Source: an uncultured Clostridia bacterium (GTDB taxonomy: Bacteria; Bacillota; Clostridia; Lachnospirales; Lachnospiraceae). From it: 64,000 bases of DNA. Made by a program: the position numbers and the translations under genes. The stretch lies in contig CALBKM010000034.1 of assembly GCA_937895705.1 (NCBI GenBank), positions 1 through 64,000 of the forward strand, written 5' to 3'. Below, one piece after another: positions 16,084 through 25,077 of the stretch (the first letter of the stretch is position 1; every line of letters begins with the position of its first letter). The notes under the pieces are model-generated. The model was not told the DNA's origin and made no database searches. It worked only from the letters and a program-made list of their open reading frames with translations.

Positions 16084-17004
16084 TTACTCGCGAAATCTAT
16101 TCGCAGTCTGATATAAGAATACATATTCGCAAATACCGAATGCCAATACACCCAGAAGATAAGCAAATACCAACAACACTCCTAACATCGGTACCGCCAT
16201 CAATATCAAAATCAAAACAACAGCGATACCAAGCAGTAACAGGAACCACTTAGCCATTGACTTCCAACGTTCCGAAAGTGCAATATCTCTCCGGTCCACA
16301 ATCCATGCATTTGCCATCAAGAACTTATAAACAGCAATAATTTCCAATACAACCGATGCGATTATGCATACTAAAGCCAAAATTACCATTGCCTTTAAAG
16401 AAGATAATGATATGAGACCCACAGCGGATAAAATACCACCCAGGAAAGCTAACGGAAAAGCAACAATGGTACAAATTCCGGAAACCTTATAGGCATCTTC
16501 CTCTCTGCCCAAACGGATCAATATAACCGCTCTGGCAATTGAAGCACCTAACGCCACCAAACTACTGATTATTGCCAACCCCGGCACAAAGCTGAACTCA
16601 GATAATACATTACCGATTCCGCTGGCTATAAATAACCAGAAAATAGCCAAAAGCGAACTTCTTATAAATGCAGCATCTCGTCCGTCCCTCGATTTTCCTG
16701 TTTTACTCTCTGTGTATGCCGCACCGTTCATTCCGGTTGCACTTGCCGCATACGGCATTCCCACTGCCTCGCTTTTCTTATTCGCATTCCACTTCTGCAT
16801 CATCCGCTCCCGTTCCGCCAATATGGAACAAGTATCGTTACGTCTGCAGAGTGCACATTCTGCCTCTCCTCTGTCTTCGCAACACTGTGCGATTTCACAC
16901 AAAGCGCCCTTCTCTTTTCCCGGGCCTTTCATACATCCCGGACATCCTACTTCTTCTCTTTCCAGACAGTCATCACAATTCTTTCCGCAACGTGAATACT
17001 CCAT
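16084..17004 (-). CDS. Cys-rich DUF3795-like domain fused to a membrane domain
   Basis: A 306-residue protein. The first 70 residues hold about a dozen cysteines (YSRCGKNCDDCLEREEVGC, then ECALCRRNDTC), as in DUF3795-like metal-binding modules. After a linker, five or six hydrophobic segments form a domain similar to the neighbouring protein at 17204-17905 (shared IGNVL/IANVL, I.LRREE.., DR.I....W...W, YQTAN/EKTAN). The function is unknown. Its own promoter is at 17056-17084. Confidence 0.75.
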   Translation of the reverse strand: MEYSRCGKNCDDCLEREEVGCPGCMKGPGKEKGALCEIAQCCEDRGEAECALCRRNDTCSILAERERMMQKWNANKKSEAVGMPYAASATGMNGAAYTESKTGKSRDGRDAAFIRSSLLAIFWLFIASGIGNVLSEFSFVPGLAIISSLVALGASIARAVILIRLGREEDAYKVSGICTIVAFPLAFLGGILSAVGLISLSSLKAMVILALVCIIASVVLEIIAVYKFLMANAWIVDRRDIALSERWKSMAKWFLLLLGIAVVLILILMAVPMLGVLLVFAYLLGVLAFGICEYVFLYQTANRFRE

Positions 17005-17055
17005 AGTTTCCCCTCCTAAATCTATAGGCTTTATCTTTCTTCAAAAAACATGCAT

Positions 17056-17084
17056 ATTATATCATTTTTCGAGCCGGTAGTCAA
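17056..17084 (-). promoter_or_regulatory. Promoter of the DUF3795-like gene and probably cysK
   Basis: TTGACT (17079-17084), 17-base spacer, TATAAT (17056-17061), about 50 bases upstream of ATG 17004. Confidence 0.88.
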
Positions 17085-17155
17085 ACGGTTTCTTCTTTTG
17101 TCCGCTCTCCTGTCACAATCCCGCAACCACCGACACATTCACGCCATCTTTTTTA

Positions 17156-17196
17156 CAAAAAAATGATGCGAAAACAAACCGACTCGTTTTCGCATC
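17156..17196 (-). terminator. Intrinsic terminator after the 17204 gene
   Basis: GATGCGAAAACGAG pairs with the GTTTTCGCATC arm, followed by ATTTTTTTG on the minus strand, just past the stop at 17204. Confidence 0.85.
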
Positions 17197-17203
17197 CACA
17201 TTC

Positions 17204-17905
17204 TTATGAAGTATAATATTTTACATAATCTTTCATTGCATTTGCCGTTTTTTCCAGATATACCATTCGTAAAACAGCAGCAATTGCGGACACGAGTAAC
17301 ATTACCGGGCTTAAAACCAACCCTATCCTCACACTAAGTAATACCCTGTCTACTCTTTGATATACCAATAAAAGAGACCCTACCAAAACACCTGCATTTC
17401 CGATAACAATCCACTTCCAAAGGCACAACCATTTTTTTGTGATATCACGATCAACTCGATATATTACCATTGCATGCGCATTACACTCATGATAAGTTCG
17501 AATACAAAATAACACCACCGATATACATTCGGCAAATAACGCAATGAATTTCACAGTCAAACTTTCTGATCTATACAGTACACCTGCAACACTATATGCA
17601 ATTAGCACACCAATTGCTAATTTTACACATTGGAAATACTCTTCCTCCTCCCTACGAAGCTTAATAAAAAAGCAAATCTCCAATATCATGCAAATATACC
17701 TAATCACACTTCCGATAATATAAAGTAAATCACTCCTTAACAAATATATATTGTTAGTAAGTACATTTGCTATTGCATTGGGGATCGCCAACCACAACAA
17801 CGCCAACATCCATTTTCTTGTATAGTCTGCCAGTTGTCTGGCTCTTGCTAAATTAGCTCCACTTATTTCAGGCTTTTTTTTAATCATTAACTCCTCATCC
17901 ATCAT
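17204..17905 (-). CDS. Multi-pass membrane protein, paralogue of the 16084-17004 C-terminal domain
   Basis: A 233-residue protein with a 30-residue polar N-terminus and about six hydrophobic segments. Segment order and short motifs (LWLAIPNAIANVL, FIKLRREEEEYF, YRVDRDITKKWLCLWKW, YLEKTANAMKDY) parallel the membrane half of its neighbour, showing a local duplication; only the neighbour has the Cys-rich head. The function is unknown. It has its own promoter (17941-17969) and terminator. Confidence 0.72.
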   Translation of the reverse strand: MMDEELMIKKKPEISGANLARARQLADYTRKWMLALLWLAIPNAIANVLTNNIYLLRSDLLYIIGSVIRYICMILEICFFIKLRREEEEYFQCVKLAIGVLIAYSVAGVLYRSESLTVKFIALFAECISVVLFCIRTYHECNAHAMVIYRVDRDITKKWLCLWKWIVIGNAGVLVGSLLLVYQRVDRVLLSVRIGLVLSPVMLLVSAIAAVLRMVYLEKTANAMKDYVKYYTS

Positions 17906-17940
17906 TTGTCCTCCTTACAACATCTTTTTATTTATAAAAA

Positions 17941-17969
17941 ATTATATCATACTCCCTAATGTAATTCAA
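17941..17969 (-). promoter_or_regulatory. Promoter of the 17204 gene
   Basis: TTGAAT (17964-17969), 17-base spacer, TATAAT (17941-17946), about 35 bases before the ATG at 17905. Confidence 0.85.
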
Positions 17970-18031
17970 CCTTTATTGCACCTTTTCACCTAAAACATTG
18001 AATAAAAAAGCCAAAGCGGAAGCCTCCTTTC

Positions 18032-20026
18032 TTAAAATCTCAACGCCACCAGTCCCATCGGCACAATCAACAAGAACACACCAAAGGCCAAAGTCGTAAT
18101 CCGGCTGAACTTACTGCTGATGCACATAACCGCGCTGCCCATAAGCACCGACATCACTACCCGGACGCCGTAAATAAAATACAGGTACTGTCCGATGGTA
18201 ATGGCAAACGGGAAGTTCCGCACACATGGAATGCTCTGCACCAAGGCATCCTTATCTGTAAAAGCCAACACCTCTCCGATTTGGAAATACTGCACCAGAT
18301 GAATCGAAAGGGTTGTTACGCTACAAACACCCAGCATAATCAAAATCTTGCGAACCATAGTCTGTGCTCTTCCCCGGTACAGCGAGTGCAGCATCATCTC
18401 CATATGAGCCGCTTTTTCACAGGCCATGACACCGGACATTACCAGAACCACCGTAAGTAAAGTATACAAGTAATTCCGGGAAATGGTCTGCTTATCGTTA
18501 TGAAACAAAAGCTCATAGGACCCGGAATCAATCAGCATCACCGTATTCCCAGTTTTCAAAGAATACGCCAACCCATCCTCTGCCTGCTTTAATACCACAT
18601 TAAGCCCGGTGATTTGACGCTCGTTTTCCAGTATTGCATCCTTCAACTGTTGAATAAAACGATCAATCATGCCGGTATCGGCTCCCTTTATCAGATTCTC
18701 CATCCGATATTGCTCCTGCTTAATCAAGGACGCCTGCCAGCGGGCAATATCCTCCTCCATCTCCGTTCTGGTATCGTACATCCGCTGCACACTTTCCTCC
18801 GTAATCTCCCCCGCAAAATCCTCATACCAGTGGGTCACATATTTACTGCGGAAATCCATATAATTGGACTCCACGGATGCGGAATAGGCCAGATAAATCA
18901 AAATCGCCATAATAAACAAGCCCTTCTGAGAGAACATGACCTTCTTAAACTCCCAGGTCATAAGAGAACAGGACGGTTTATGCCGGCTCACAAATACCCG
19001 CAGCTTCTCAATCACCTTCAGCGTACGATACTCACTCCGCGGATACTGTCTCGCATACTGTAACAGACATACAAGCACCATCACTACCGTACCGATGAGA
19101 ACAAACCAATCCGAAGTTCCCACTATATTCAATGGCTTGCCGAACACATTCAGGTTGTAATAGTGGGCATAATCCGTTCCGCAAAAGGTATAGGTATACA
19201 AATTGATATACTTAAACACGCTCCATCTGCCCGTAGGAATGATAAAGGCGTACAGCGCATATTCACCCAGCATCAAAAGGAAAAACGCCACGATGCAGAA
19301 GCTGGAACGAAACAGCGACATACAAAAATACAGTAACAAACAGGCAAAGAGACACCCCACCGCCTTACGCAGCACATATAAAAAGAAATATTCCCCGATG
19401 GAATAGTGTCCGATAATACTCCCAAGCTCCGGGATAGACTGCACCGGCCGTCCCATGTCACAGCCCGGAAAAATCACCGAACTTATGACAAAAATCGTGC
19501 CGTACAAGATCACCGCCGCACCGAACACCCCGAGACACAAAATCCCGATTCTCTGCAAAGAAAGCGCCGTCCGGCCCCGCTCTGTACAACGCACCAGAAG
19601 ATACAGCCCCTTCTGCCTCTCCGCCAGAAAGCACAGCACAATATACACACCCACCAAAAGCAGGATAAAGGTAGACAGCGTAAACTGAAGCACCGCCATG
19701 ACACCCCGGTTTTCGCCTTCCACCGGCGTAATATCCGAAATCTTGGCATAATCTTCACCGGTCTTTATGAGATTCCGGTAAACAAAGGAATCGTCCGTAG
19801 AAAACAACGGATTCTCCTTCATCATGGTTACATTGTCCTGTACCGATGCCATATAATCGTCATACCCGTCCAGATACGCCGTCAGTTCCTCCCCTACAGG
19901 CGTAATGGACTTCTCTTCGTTGCATTGGAACACAAAGAAAATGCCGTGAAGCAGAAGGAGAATTCCGAACAGCAGCATGGTTCTCCCGTTCCACAAAATC
20001 CGCTTTAACTCTAACATCCCCGTCAC
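18032..20026 (-). CDS. Fused double ABC-2-type permease
   Basis: A 664-residue membrane protein made of two permease halves, each with an N-terminal helix, a large extracytoplasmic domain and a helix bundle. Matching landmarks are PVQSIPELGS...IGEYF (residues 195-213) and LVQSIPCVRN...IGQYL (about 596-615). The second ectodomain (about 385-515) is rich in Glu/Gln and probably coiled. It lies three bases after the ATPase gene, so both form an ABC-2 exporter. The histidine kinase at 26568 carries a similar module. Confidence 0.82.
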   Translation of the reverse strand: MTGMLELKRILWNGRTMLLFGILLLLHGIFFVFQCNEEKSITPVGEELTAYLDGYDDYMASVQDNVTMMKENPLFSTDDSFVYRNLIKTGEDYAKISDITPVEGENRGVMAVLQFTLSTFILLLVGVYIVLCFLAERQKGLYLLVRCTERGRTALSLQRIGILCLGVFGAAVILYGTIFVISSVIFPGCDMGRPVQSIPELGSIIGHYSIGEYFFLYVLRKAVGCLFACLLLYFCMSLFRSSFCIVAFFLLMLGEYALYAFIIPTGRWSVFKYINLYTYTFCGTDYAHYYNLNVFGKPLNIVGTSDWFVLIGTVVMVLVCLLQYARQYPRSEYRTLKVIEKLRVFVSRHKPSCSLMTWEFKKVMFSQKGLFIMAILIYLAYSASVESNYMDFRSKYVTHWYEDFAGEITEESVQRMYDTRTEMEEDIARWQASLIKQEQYRMENLIKGADTGMIDRFIQQLKDAILENERQITGLNVVLKQAEDGLAYSLKTGNTVMLIDSGSYELLFHNDKQTISRNYLYTLLTVVLVMSGVMACEKAAHMEMMLHSLYRGRAQTMVRKILIMLGVCSVTTLSIHLVQYFQIGEVLAFTDKDALVQSIPCVRNFPFAITIGQYLYFIYGVRVVMSVLMGSAVMCISSKFSRITTLAFGVFLLIVPMGLVALRF

Positions 20027-20029
20027 CCC

Positions 20030-20791
20030 CTAGTTTTCCGTCAGTTGTTCGTCGGCATGGAACAAATACACATCCTCCAAGGTCAGCGCATGCGCCGGCA
20101 ATTGTCCTTTCTCTGTCATGAGCTGTTCCGCCTCCGACAAAAGCTCCGGAATCGGAGCAAACCGGCAAAGGGTTCCGTGATGAAGCAGCAGCACCTTTTT
20201 CGCAATGGTCTCAATATCCCCGATGACATGAGTCGCCAAAAGCACCGTCCGCTCCTTCGCCACGGATGCGATATAATCCCTCAGACGAATACGCTGGGTC
20301 GGATCAAGGCCCGCTGTCGGCTCGTCCAGAATCAAGATTTCCGGCTCGTCCAGCATAGCCGCCGCCAAAAGTACACGCTGCCGCATACCGCCGGAAAAGG
20401 AACCCAGCTTATGATGGGCATCCCCCGCCAGACAAACAATATCCAAGAACTGCTCCGTCTGCTTCTTACAAACTCCCCGCTTCATTCCCTTTAAGGCCCC
20501 TATGTAATGCAAGAAGTCTCTTGCCGTAAAATCCTCGTACATACCCTGCAGCTGTGGCGTATAGCCTACTCTCTTGCGATAGCCCCTGCCCAGAGACAAA
20601 ATATCCTTTCCGTTATACAAAATCTCTCCGGACGTCCGGGGAATGTTGTCCGTAATCAGATTTAACATGGTGGACTTTCCCGCACCGTTGGCTCCCAGAA
20701 GTCCGTACACTCCGGTCTCAAACTTCACACTCAGGTCGTTTAATGCCGTCTTGTTGCCGTACTTTTTCGTCACATTGATTAATTCTAACAT
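20030..20791 (-). CDS. ABC transporter ATPase (NatA/BcrA-like)
   Basis: A 253-residue ATPase: Walker A GANGAGKST, signature FSGGMRQRVLLA, Walker B ILILDEPTAGLDP, H-loop ATHVIGD. The sequence type matches ABC-2 exporters for peptides, sodium or lantibiotic self-protection. It sits between the four lipoprotein genes and the double permease, all with tight spacing, so it powers that complex. The substrate is unknown. Confidence 0.92.
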   Translation of the reverse strand: MLELINVTKKYGNKTALNDLSVKFETGVYGLLGANGAGKSTMLNLITDNIPRTSGEILYNGKDILSLGRGYRKRVGYTPQLQGMYEDFTARDFLHYIGALKGMKRGVCKKQTEQFLDIVCLAGDAHHKLGSFSGGMRQRVLLAAAMLDEPEILILDEPTAGLDPTQRIRLRDYIASVAKERTVLLATHVIGDIETIAKKVLLLHHGTLCRFAPIPELLSEAEQLMTEKGQLPAHALTLEDVYLFHADEQLTEN

Positions 20792-20826
20792 AATGCCCTC
20801 CCTCTTTGTAACCTTTTATCTCAGCT

Positions 20827-22161
20827 CTACTCCATCACAAATACATGTTCAAACTTCGGATTTCCGGCAAGAAAGTCGCTGCGCTTACACTTAAATACAT
20901 GATATCGTTCCCGATTCTCTTTCTCCGGAAGTTCCACATAAATTTCCTCCCCTAAGAAGCGCATGCCCATCCAATAGGCCCAATAAAACAACTCCACTCC
21001 TTCCGGCACCGCTTCGTCTATTCCTTTCGCCATGTTTACTGCCGCAATCTTCTTTCCGTCTTCCCCATAGGCAAATACGTAACTCTCCCGCCATTCCTTT
21101 TCTTCTCCGTTTTTACCTGTCTCCGTATGTATCTCACTGAAATCAACCGCATATGCGTAAGTGCCGTCGCCGTTTATTCGTTCCGGGATATAATTAATTT
21201 CTTTCGGCTGAAGTTCTCCGTTATCATCAAGAAAAAAAGTCTCTCCGGTAAAATCCGTACATTCTATGGTTTCTCCCGTGTCATAATAGTAAAAACAAAT
21301 TGCACTGAGGTTGGTTTTGAGGTATGCTATCGTATTCTCTCCCAATACCGCATACAATCCCGAAAAACCCGGTTGAAACTTATGGGTTTCATCCATACCG
21401 GTCACTATATTGTACCGATGCAACACATTCTTCTTTTTGACCCTTTGATAATAATAGAAGTAATCCCCGTAGGCATGTACCTCCTTTGTCTCCGGATTAT
21501 CCGTTGCTATCGCTTCCTCATCCATATACATCACATTTCCCGTATTCAGATTAAGAATCGCTGTCCCACAAAGTCCTTTGTCTTTATATTCGTTTTCACC
21601 CTTTATATCCAATGCAATCATTACATTGTTCCGGTGAATACAAAAGTTTTCTCCGTCAAACACCAATTTTCGTCCTGTTTTTTCCAAGGTCAGAACCGTA
21701 GCAACTTCGTTCAGCTCCGAACCGTCCAACGCCAGGGAAAGTACCTTCAAACGATACTGGGTATCTGTTTCGTCCATGGCATACACATATATCCGGTTGC
21801 TATCCAAGCAATAATTCAGCACCGTATAGTTCTCATTTGTTGCCACGCAGAAGGCATTTCCATCATGTTTACATTCCGGTTTATTACATAAGAACATATC
21901 TTTCCCCATAGTAATGTCATAGTAACGGAAGCCCTTCCTACTCTTACTGTAGTAATAATAGCCCTGCTCCGTCCGCATAAGATACCCATCTAGCTCCGCC
22001 GAAGCATTTCCTTGTCTGTAATCCTCCGACAACAAACCATTCCCAACTACTTGTGTCCCGTCCGGATTCTGTCCCGTGCCCAACTTATCCTTTCCGCCGG
22101 AACATGCCATTAGACCGGAAAGACACACTATGGTCACTACTGTAACGAAAACCTTTTTCAT
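20827..22161 (-). CDS. Lipoprotein, tandem family member 4 of 4
   Basis: A 444-residue lipoprotein: signal peptide with lipobox LMAC (Cys20), then a domain with many Y/F-rich strands (GYYYYSKSRKGFRYYD, GDYFYYYQRVKKK) suggesting a beta-propeller. It carries the family motif CNKPECKHDGNAFCVATN (Cx4CxHx5C) near residue 95 and a C-terminal CKRSDFLAGNPKF. It is the last of four tandem paralogues, directly upstream of the ATPase. Probably displayed on the outer face of the membrane; the ligand is unknown. Confidence 0.8.
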   Translation of the reverse strand: MKKVFVTVVTIVCLSGLMACSGGKDKLGTGQNPDGTQVVGNGLLSEDYRQGNASAELDGYLMRTEQGYYYYSKSRKGFRYYDITMGKDMFLCNKPECKHDGNAFCVATNENYTVLNYCLDSNRIYVYAMDETDTQYRLKVLSLALDGSELNEVATVLTLEKTGRKLVFDGENFCIHRNNVMIALDIKGENEYKDKGLCGTAILNLNTGNVMYMDEEAIATDNPETKEVHAYGDYFYYYQRVKKKNVLHRYNIVTGMDETHKFQPGFSGLYAVLGENTIAYLKTNLSAICFYYYDTGETIECTDFTGETFFLDDNGELQPKEINYIPERINGDGTYAYAVDFSEIHTETGKNGEEKEWRESYVFAYGEDGKKIAAVNMAKGIDEAVPEGVELFYWAYWMGMRFLGEEIYVELPEKENRERYHVFKCKRSDFLAGNPKFEHVFVME

Positions 22162-22184
22162 CGGTATCCCTCCTCAGCTTCTTT

Positions 22185-23597
22185 CTAGTTCTCTTTATAC
22201 TGATACACAAAGGTAAACTTCGGTTCTCCGGCAATAAAATCACTGCGCCTACAGTGATATACATGATTCTCCACAGTCTGATCTATCACATTCTGATTTA
22301 TCACCGAATGAGTTATCACCGAAACCGAGCACCAGTAAATATCCTCTTCCATATAGCGGAATCCCAGATTGTGGGTAGTTCTGAGACTAATGCTCTCCTC
22401 CGCACTGCAATCATACTCCCCGTTCTCCAAAGGAAGCTGCTCCGCTAAATTCAGCACCGTAACCTCTTCCAACTCCTTGTTATACACCCGGATGTAAGCG
22501 GACTCGCTCTCGGTCCATTCTTCTACTCTTCCGTCTGAATACGGAACATCGAAATGAATCGTTGCCTGCGGTACATACAAATAGGTCCCGTCTGTTACCA
22601 GTCCCTGCGCCGGTACTCCTTCTTCCGTCTCATGAATCAGATTTCCGTAAAAATCATACTTCGGTACCTTCTCATATAACATTACCTTCTCTTCGTTTTC
22701 CCCGGTAGAAAAGCGATACGTACATAGTGCCTTTTGGCTGCTACGCAAATAAACAATGTAATCTTCTTCCAATACTGCATAGTCTCCGGTAAAATTTGTC
22801 AAAAGCTTACAGCTCTCATCGGTTCCGTTCTCAATGTGATACCGGTGCAGAACGGTTTTCTTTCCTTCTTTTTTGCAATAATAGAAATAGTCACCGTAGG
22901 CAGTGATATCGGTAGTCTCCGCATTTTCTTTTGCCAGAGGCTCTTCATCCATAAAGGTAACATTCTTCGTATTCAAGTCAAGCAATGCCGTCCCGTTGTG
23001 CATAGTATCTTCCTGCTCGTAGGATGCTCCCGTTGTAAAGGTAAGCAATGCCTTGTTTCTGTGAAGATACATCCGGCTTGTGTATATACTCATATCAGGA
23101 GACCGTTCCAATTCCAGTATAGTTGCCACCTCATCCATAAAGGACCCGTCCAATGCCAAAGCCAGCACCTTATAAAGCACCTGTGTCTCCGTCACCTCCG
23201 CCGCAAACACCATGAGGCGTTCTCCGTACAAGCAGTAATCCAACACAGTATACTTCTCATTGGTGGCGACGCAAAACTCATTTCCGTCATGGCGGCACTC
23301 CGGCTTGTTACAAAGAAACATCTCCTTCCCCGTGGCCGCATCATAATACCGAAACCCGCCCAAGGTGTCGCTATAATGATAAAAGCCCTTATCTGTCCGC
23401 ATCATGGCATTTCCCACAGTACCCGGACGGTTTCCCTGTTCAAAATCCTCGGAAACAAACCGGTACTCTGTCTTTCCCGACGTGACCCCGTTTGTGGTCG
23501 CCCCCGGCTGTTCGCCCGGCTTGTCCTTTCCGCTGGAACATGCCGTAAAAGCCGCAAGACATAATATTGTCATGATTGTAGCTAATCCTTTTCTCAT
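22185..23597 (-). CDS. Lipoprotein, tandem family member 3 of 4
   Basis: A paralogue of its neighbours, 470 residues from ATG 23597 (GGGAGG nine bases upstream; an in-frame start at 23621 lacks a site). The lipobox is FTAC. The invariant CNKPECRHDGNEFCVATN segment, repeated Tyr-rich strands and C-terminal CRRSDFIAGEPKF are present. It shares the operon with the ABC exporter. Confidence 0.8.
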   Translation of the reverse strand: MRKGLATIMTILCLAAFTACSSGKDKPGEQPGATTNGVTSGKTEYRFVSEDFEQGNRPGTVGNAMMRTDKGFYHYSDTLGGFRYYDAATGKEMFLCNKPECRHDGNEFCVATNEKYTVLDYCLYGERLMVFAAEVTETQVLYKVLALALDGSFMDEVATILELERSPDMSIYTSRMYLHRNKALLTFTTGASYEQEDTMHNGTALLDLNTKNVTFMDEEPLAKENAETTDITAYGDYFYYCKKEGKKTVLHRYHIENGTDESCKLLTNFTGDYAVLEEDYIVYLRSSQKALCTYRFSTGENEEKVMLYEKVPKYDFYGNLIHETEEGVPAQGLVTDGTYLYVPQATIHFDVPYSDGRVEEWTESESAYIRVYNKELEEVTVLNLAEQLPLENGEYDCSAEESISLRTTHNLGFRYMEEDIYWCSVSVITHSVINQNVIDQTVENHVYHCRRSDFIAGEPKFTFVYQYKEN

Positions 23598-23629
23598 CCT
23601 CGGTATCCTCCCTTTCCTCACTCCGCATT

Positions 23630-25003
23630 TTAATTACTAATCGGTACACTTGTGCTGTACACAAGCTCTAATACCGGCTCCCCCGCAAGCAAATCCCTTT
23701 GCTTACAACGATACACAAAATACACGATTTCCTCTTTTGTATTTCCGCTTACAAAGCAGTATGCCTCACCGTTTAAAAAACACAACGCGGGCTGCTTGTA
23801 GAGATAGGTATACGTTTCTTCATCGGACACGTAATACTCATCCAGTTCCGGCAATATGTCCGTCACCGCATCTCCGAAGTTGATTTCCGTAAGTTTTTTC
23901 AAATCATGGTCATAGATGTGAATATAACTTTCATAAAGCGACTCATACGCACCGGTCACCGGGTCGTTCCAGCCCGGCCGCTGGGCTTCTCGTTCAAACA
24001 CATAGATATAGGATTCGTCCATTGTCATTTGGATTGCTCCGTACATTACCTCATCTTCCCGCACCGTACCGTCGTCAAGTATCAGCCTTTCCGTCTTTTT
24101 CAAGTTCTCCGCAATCTCGTTTTCTCCGGTATCCACGTGATACACACAAAACTCATTTCCGGTTTTTCCGTTGCCGTCGCACTTGATATACACGATCGTG
24201 TTCTCATCCTTAATCCCGTATATCCCCGCAAAGGAAGGAAGTAATGTATATGCCTCATCTGTACCGCTTGTCAGGCTATACCGGTGCAGTTTCGTTTTTC
24301 CCTCTTCGCTTTTGCAATAAAAAATCCAGTCTTTGTATCCCTGTATGGAAAATGCCGTACTGTTTTCTTTGCAAAACGGTTCCTCGTCCAGATAAGTCAG
24401 TTCCTTCGTATCCAGATTATAGAGTGCCGTGCCGTAGGCATCCGTATCGGAAAAATTTTGTACATCAATCGCCGCAAAAGGAAGCATCACCCGGTTGCGA
24501 TGAATCTGAAACTCTCCCAGCCTCGTAGGAACCTGTCCGGCAAGCTCCATGGTCATATAGGTGACCAGTTCATCCATGGCCGAGCCGTCCGGCTCAATTA
24601 CCAACAACTTAAACATACACTGGGTTTCCGTCATCTCCGTCGCTACCGCAAACAACTTTCCGTTGTATAGTCGCATCTCATGGATAACATATGTATCGTT
24701 GGTGGCAACACAAAACTCATTTCCGTCGTGACGGCACTCCGGCTTGTTGCAAAGGTACATGTCATTCCCCGTAGCAAAATCCTTGTAACGGATATCGGTA
24801 CCTTTCAGGTAATAATAGCCCTTCTCCGTCCGCAGTACCTCACTTCCGCCTCCCAGGAAAAAGTCCTCGTGAACAAAGTTCCTTTCCACCTTTCCTGCTT
24901 CTCCCGGTTGTACTCCCGGTTGACCGAAGGCCGGCTGCTTGTTACAGCCTGCAAGGACCATGAGTCCCAACACTGTCAATCCCAGTACGATTATCTTCCT
25001 CAT
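23630..25003 (-). CDS. Lipoprotein, tandem family member 2 of 4
   Basis: A 457-residue paralogue with signal peptide and lipobox LAGC (MRKIIVLGLTVLGLMVLAGC). It has the invariant CNKPECRHDGNEFCVATN motif and C-terminal CKQRDLLAGEPVLELVY. Its internal loops differ most from the other three, consistent with different ligands or partners. Thirty-two bases upstream of member 3. Confidence 0.8.
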   Translation of the reverse strand: MRKIIVLGLTVLGLMVLAGCNKQPAFGQPGVQPGEAGKVERNFVHEDFFLGGGSEVLRTEKGYYYLKGTDIRYKDFATGNDMYLCNKPECRHDGNEFCVATNDTYVIHEMRLYNGKLFAVATEMTETQCMFKLLVIEPDGSAMDELVTYMTMELAGQVPTRLGEFQIHRNRVMLPFAAIDVQNFSDTDAYGTALYNLDTKELTYLDEEPFCKENSTAFSIQGYKDWIFYCKSEEGKTKLHRYSLTSGTDEAYTLLPSFAGIYGIKDENTIVYIKCDGNGKTGNEFCVYHVDTGENEIAENLKKTERLILDDGTVREDEVMYGAIQMTMDESYIYVFEREAQRPGWNDPVTGAYESLYESYIHIYDHDLKKLTEINFGDAVTDILPELDEYYVSDEETYTYLYKQPALCFLNGEAYCFVSGNTKEEIVYFVYRCKQRDLLAGEPVLELVYSTSVPISN

Positions 25004-25077
25004 CCGTATACCTCCTCGTTCCTCCTATATCTTTCACACAAGCCGTCTACTCCCAACGTTTTCTTTCCGCCAATTAA

